Shown here piece after piece: positions 33,259-34,839 of a DNA stretch of 34,839 bases; the first letter of the stretch is position 1, and each line of letters starts with the position of its first letter. Source of the stretch: Pseudomonadota bacterium. GTDB lineage: Bacteria > Myxococcota_A > UBA796 > GCA-2862545. A program made the position numbers and the translations under genes. Below the pieces are notes generated by a model. That model did no database searches. It was given only the letters and a program-made list of their open reading frames with translations, and had not been told where the DNA came from. Location of the stretch: assembly GCA_023954855.1 (NCBI GenBank), contig JAGSGY010000057.1, forward strand, positions 1-34,839. Reading direction: 5' to 3'.

Positions 33259-34839
33259 ATGGGGACAGATTGGCGACCGACGGCGTGCATTCTCTGCGAG
33301 TGCAACTGTGGAATCGAGGTCGAGCTCGGCGGCGAGGACGGCCGGCAGATGCTGCGCTTTCGGGGTGACAAGGCGCACCCGATGTCCAAGGGCTACGCCT
33401 GCGAGAAGCCCCATCGGCTGAACTTCTACCAGAACGACCCGCATCGCCTCACGACGCCGCTTCGCCGGCGGGCGGACGGTACGCATGAGCCCATTTCCTG
33501 GGATGTGGCGATTCGCGAGGTCGCCGAGCGCTTGGCCTCCGTGCGCGACACCCATGGTGGAACGTCGATTTTCTACTATGGCGGCGGAGGTCAGGGGAAT
33601 CACCTTCCTGGGGCCTACGCCTCGGCCACGCGCCGTGCCTTGGGCTCGCGCTATCGCTCCAGTGCGCTCGCCCAGGAGAAGACGGGCGAGTTCCTCGTGG
33701 CCGGCGAGATGCTCGGCACCATGACCCGGAGCGACTTCGAGCACTGCGAAGTGGCCGTGTTCCTTGGCAAGAATCCGTGGCAGTCCCACTCCATTCCGCA
33801 CGCCCGCGTCACGCTCAAGGCCATCGCGAAGGACCCGGCGCGCACGATGATCGTGATCGACCCGAGGCGCACCAAGACGGCGGCCATGGCCGACATCCAC
33901 CTGCAGCTCAAGCCCGGTACCGATGCCTGGCTTCTGCTCGCGCTGCTCGGCATCCTCCTCGAAGAAGACCTCGTCGATCACGCCTTCATCGAGGCGAAGG
34001 CCGATGGCTTTGAGCGGGCGCGCGAGGCGCTTGCTGGCCACTCGGTTGCGGACTGTGCTGCGATCTGCGAGGTGCCCGAGGACCAGCTGCGTGAGGCGGC
34101 TCGCCGCATCGGAACGGCATCCACCGTGGCGAGCATGGAGGACCTCGGCGTTCAGATGAACCGCCACTCGACGTTGGTCAGCTACCTGCACCGGCTGGTG
34201 TGGTTGCTCACCGGCAACTTCGGCAAGAAGGGCACACAGCACACGCCCACACCGCTCATTCCCTGGATCTTCGGGGACCTCGGCAAGCGAAGCCCGGTGG
34301 TTGGAGCCCGCATCGTCAGCGGTCTGGTGCCGTGCAACAGCATCGCGGATGAGATCCTGACCGACCATGACCAGCGTTATCGAGCGATGATTGTCGAGGC
34401 CTCGAATCCGGCGCACTCGCTCGCCGACAGCCCACGCGTTCGCGAGGCCCTCGAGTCACTCGACACCCTGGTGGTCATCGATGTGGCCATGACCGAGACC
34501 GCACGGCTTGCAGACTACGTGCTGCCCGCGTCCACGCAGTTCGAGAAGGCCGAGGCCACCTTCTTCAACTTCGAGTTCCCCGACAACGCCTTTCACCTGC
34601 GTCCAGCCTTGTTTGCGGCGCCTGAGGGCCCGCTGCCCGAGGCCGAGATTCACGCGCGGATCTGCGAACAACTCGGGGCCTTCTCCGAGGACGATGTCGC
34701 GCCGCTACGCGAGGCCGCAAAGGCGGGATTCGCACCCTTCGGTGCCGCTTTCATGCAGAAGGTGATGAGCGACCGACGCCTCTCCGGACAGGCGTCGGTG
34801 TTGTTGTACCGAACCCTCGGTCCCGCGCTGCCCGAGGAC
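33259..34839 (+). CDS. Molybdopterin oxidoreductase (DMSO reductase superfamily), 3' end cut by the window
   Basis: The frame is open from the ATG at 33259 to the last base (527 codons, no stop). The N-terminus has a [4Fe-4S] motif with C10, C13, C17 and C48 (ACILCECNCG ... GYACEKP). It is followed by the molybdopterin-binding core: FLGKNPWQSH, IVIDPRRTKTA, LQLKPGTDAWLLLALL, EASNPAHS and VVIDVAMTETARLADYVLPA. This matches the formate dehydrogenase / assimilatory nitrate reductase branch. In the region where those enzymes have the Cys or selenocysteine ligand, this protein reads RSSALAQEKTGEF with no Cys, so the reaction cannot be named. GGAGGG lies four bases before the ATG. Confidence 0.87.
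   Translation, partial: MGTDWRPTACILCECNCGIEVELGGEDGRQMLRFRGDKAHPMSKGYACEKPHRLNFYQNDPHRLTTPLRRRADGTHEPISWDVAIREVAERLASVRDTHGGTSIFYYGGGGQGNHLPGAYASATRRALGSRYRSSALAQEKTGEFLVAGEMLGTMTRSDFEHCEVAVFLGKNPWQSHSIPHARVTLKAIAKDPARTMIVIDPRRTKTAAMADIHLQLKPGTDAWLLLALLGILLEEDLVDHAFIEAKADGFERAREALAGHSVADCAAICEVPEDQLREAARRIGTASTVASMEDLGVQMNRHSTLVSYLHRLVWLLTGNFGKKGTQHTPTPLIPWIFGDLGKRSPVVGARIVSGLVPCNSIADEILTDHDQRYRAMIVEASNPAHSLADSPRVREALESLDTLVVIDVAMTETARLADYVLPASTQFEKAEATFFNFEFPDNAFHLRPALFAAPEGPLPEAEIHARICEQLGAFSEDDVAPLREAAKAGFAPFGAAFMQKVMSDRRLSGQASVLLYRTLGPALPED

Noticed and set aside
33232-34416. A 394-codon minus-strand frame opposite the molybdopterin oxidoreductase
   Set aside because: It is antisense to a gene with clear family motifs on the plus strand and has no recognisable domain itself.

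Overview
The window is high-GC bacterial DNA with dense, often overlapping genes. The organism is most likely a member of the Myxococcota. Evidence for this: a carotenoid cluster that ends in a CarH-type B12-binding MerR regulator, as in the Myxococcus car operon; a MopE-like lipoprotein with a Thr-Asp repeat; a TonB-domain/TonB-receptor fusion; and many secreted proteins and lipoproteins of unknown role. This assignment is inference from gene content; no rRNA gene is present.

Layout. 1-3766: start of a secreted protein, a hotdog thioesterase, and several unknown exported or membrane proteins. 3773-9994 (all minus strand): macro-domain protein, sugar dehydrogenase-like protein, a CarH-type regulator, then a TonB-dependent receptor and lipoprotein pair. 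10250-13997: a large coiled-coil lipoprotein and the MopE-like beta-helix lipoprotein. 14133-24854: a divergent carotenoid locus. Its minus arm is crtC, glycosyltransferase, acyltransferase, crtD and an unknown exported protein, each overlapping the next by ATGA. Its plus arm is lycopene cyclase, crtE, crtI, crtB and carH. 24983-27609: a sulfide:quinone oxidoreductase operon with a DUF1641-DsrC/TusE fusion and a DsrE-like protein. 27606-29684: a P450 diverging from a TetR regulator across a palindrome. 29681-34839: GAF histidine kinase, DEAD-box helicase, HxlR regulator and the first part of a molybdopterin oxidoreductase.

How the genes fit together. crtE, crtB and crtI make an acyclic carotene. 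The cyclase can close one end, CrtC and CrtD hydrate and desaturate the other, and the glycosyltransferase and acyltransferase would then make a carotenoid glycoside ester of the kind known from myxobacteria. Both arms start from one 58-bp region that is almost perfectly symmetric, start codons included. A related motif lies over the -35 box of the TonB receptor, just downstream of the second CarH-like gene, so the two B12-type regulators may link carotenoid synthesis to an outer-membrane uptake system. The SQR operon looks like a sulfide-oxidation and sulfur-carrier module.

Four of the six convergent gene pairs share exactly one CTAG as overlapping stop codons. I saw no tRNA, rRNA, CRISPR array, insertion sequence or convincing intrinsic terminator.
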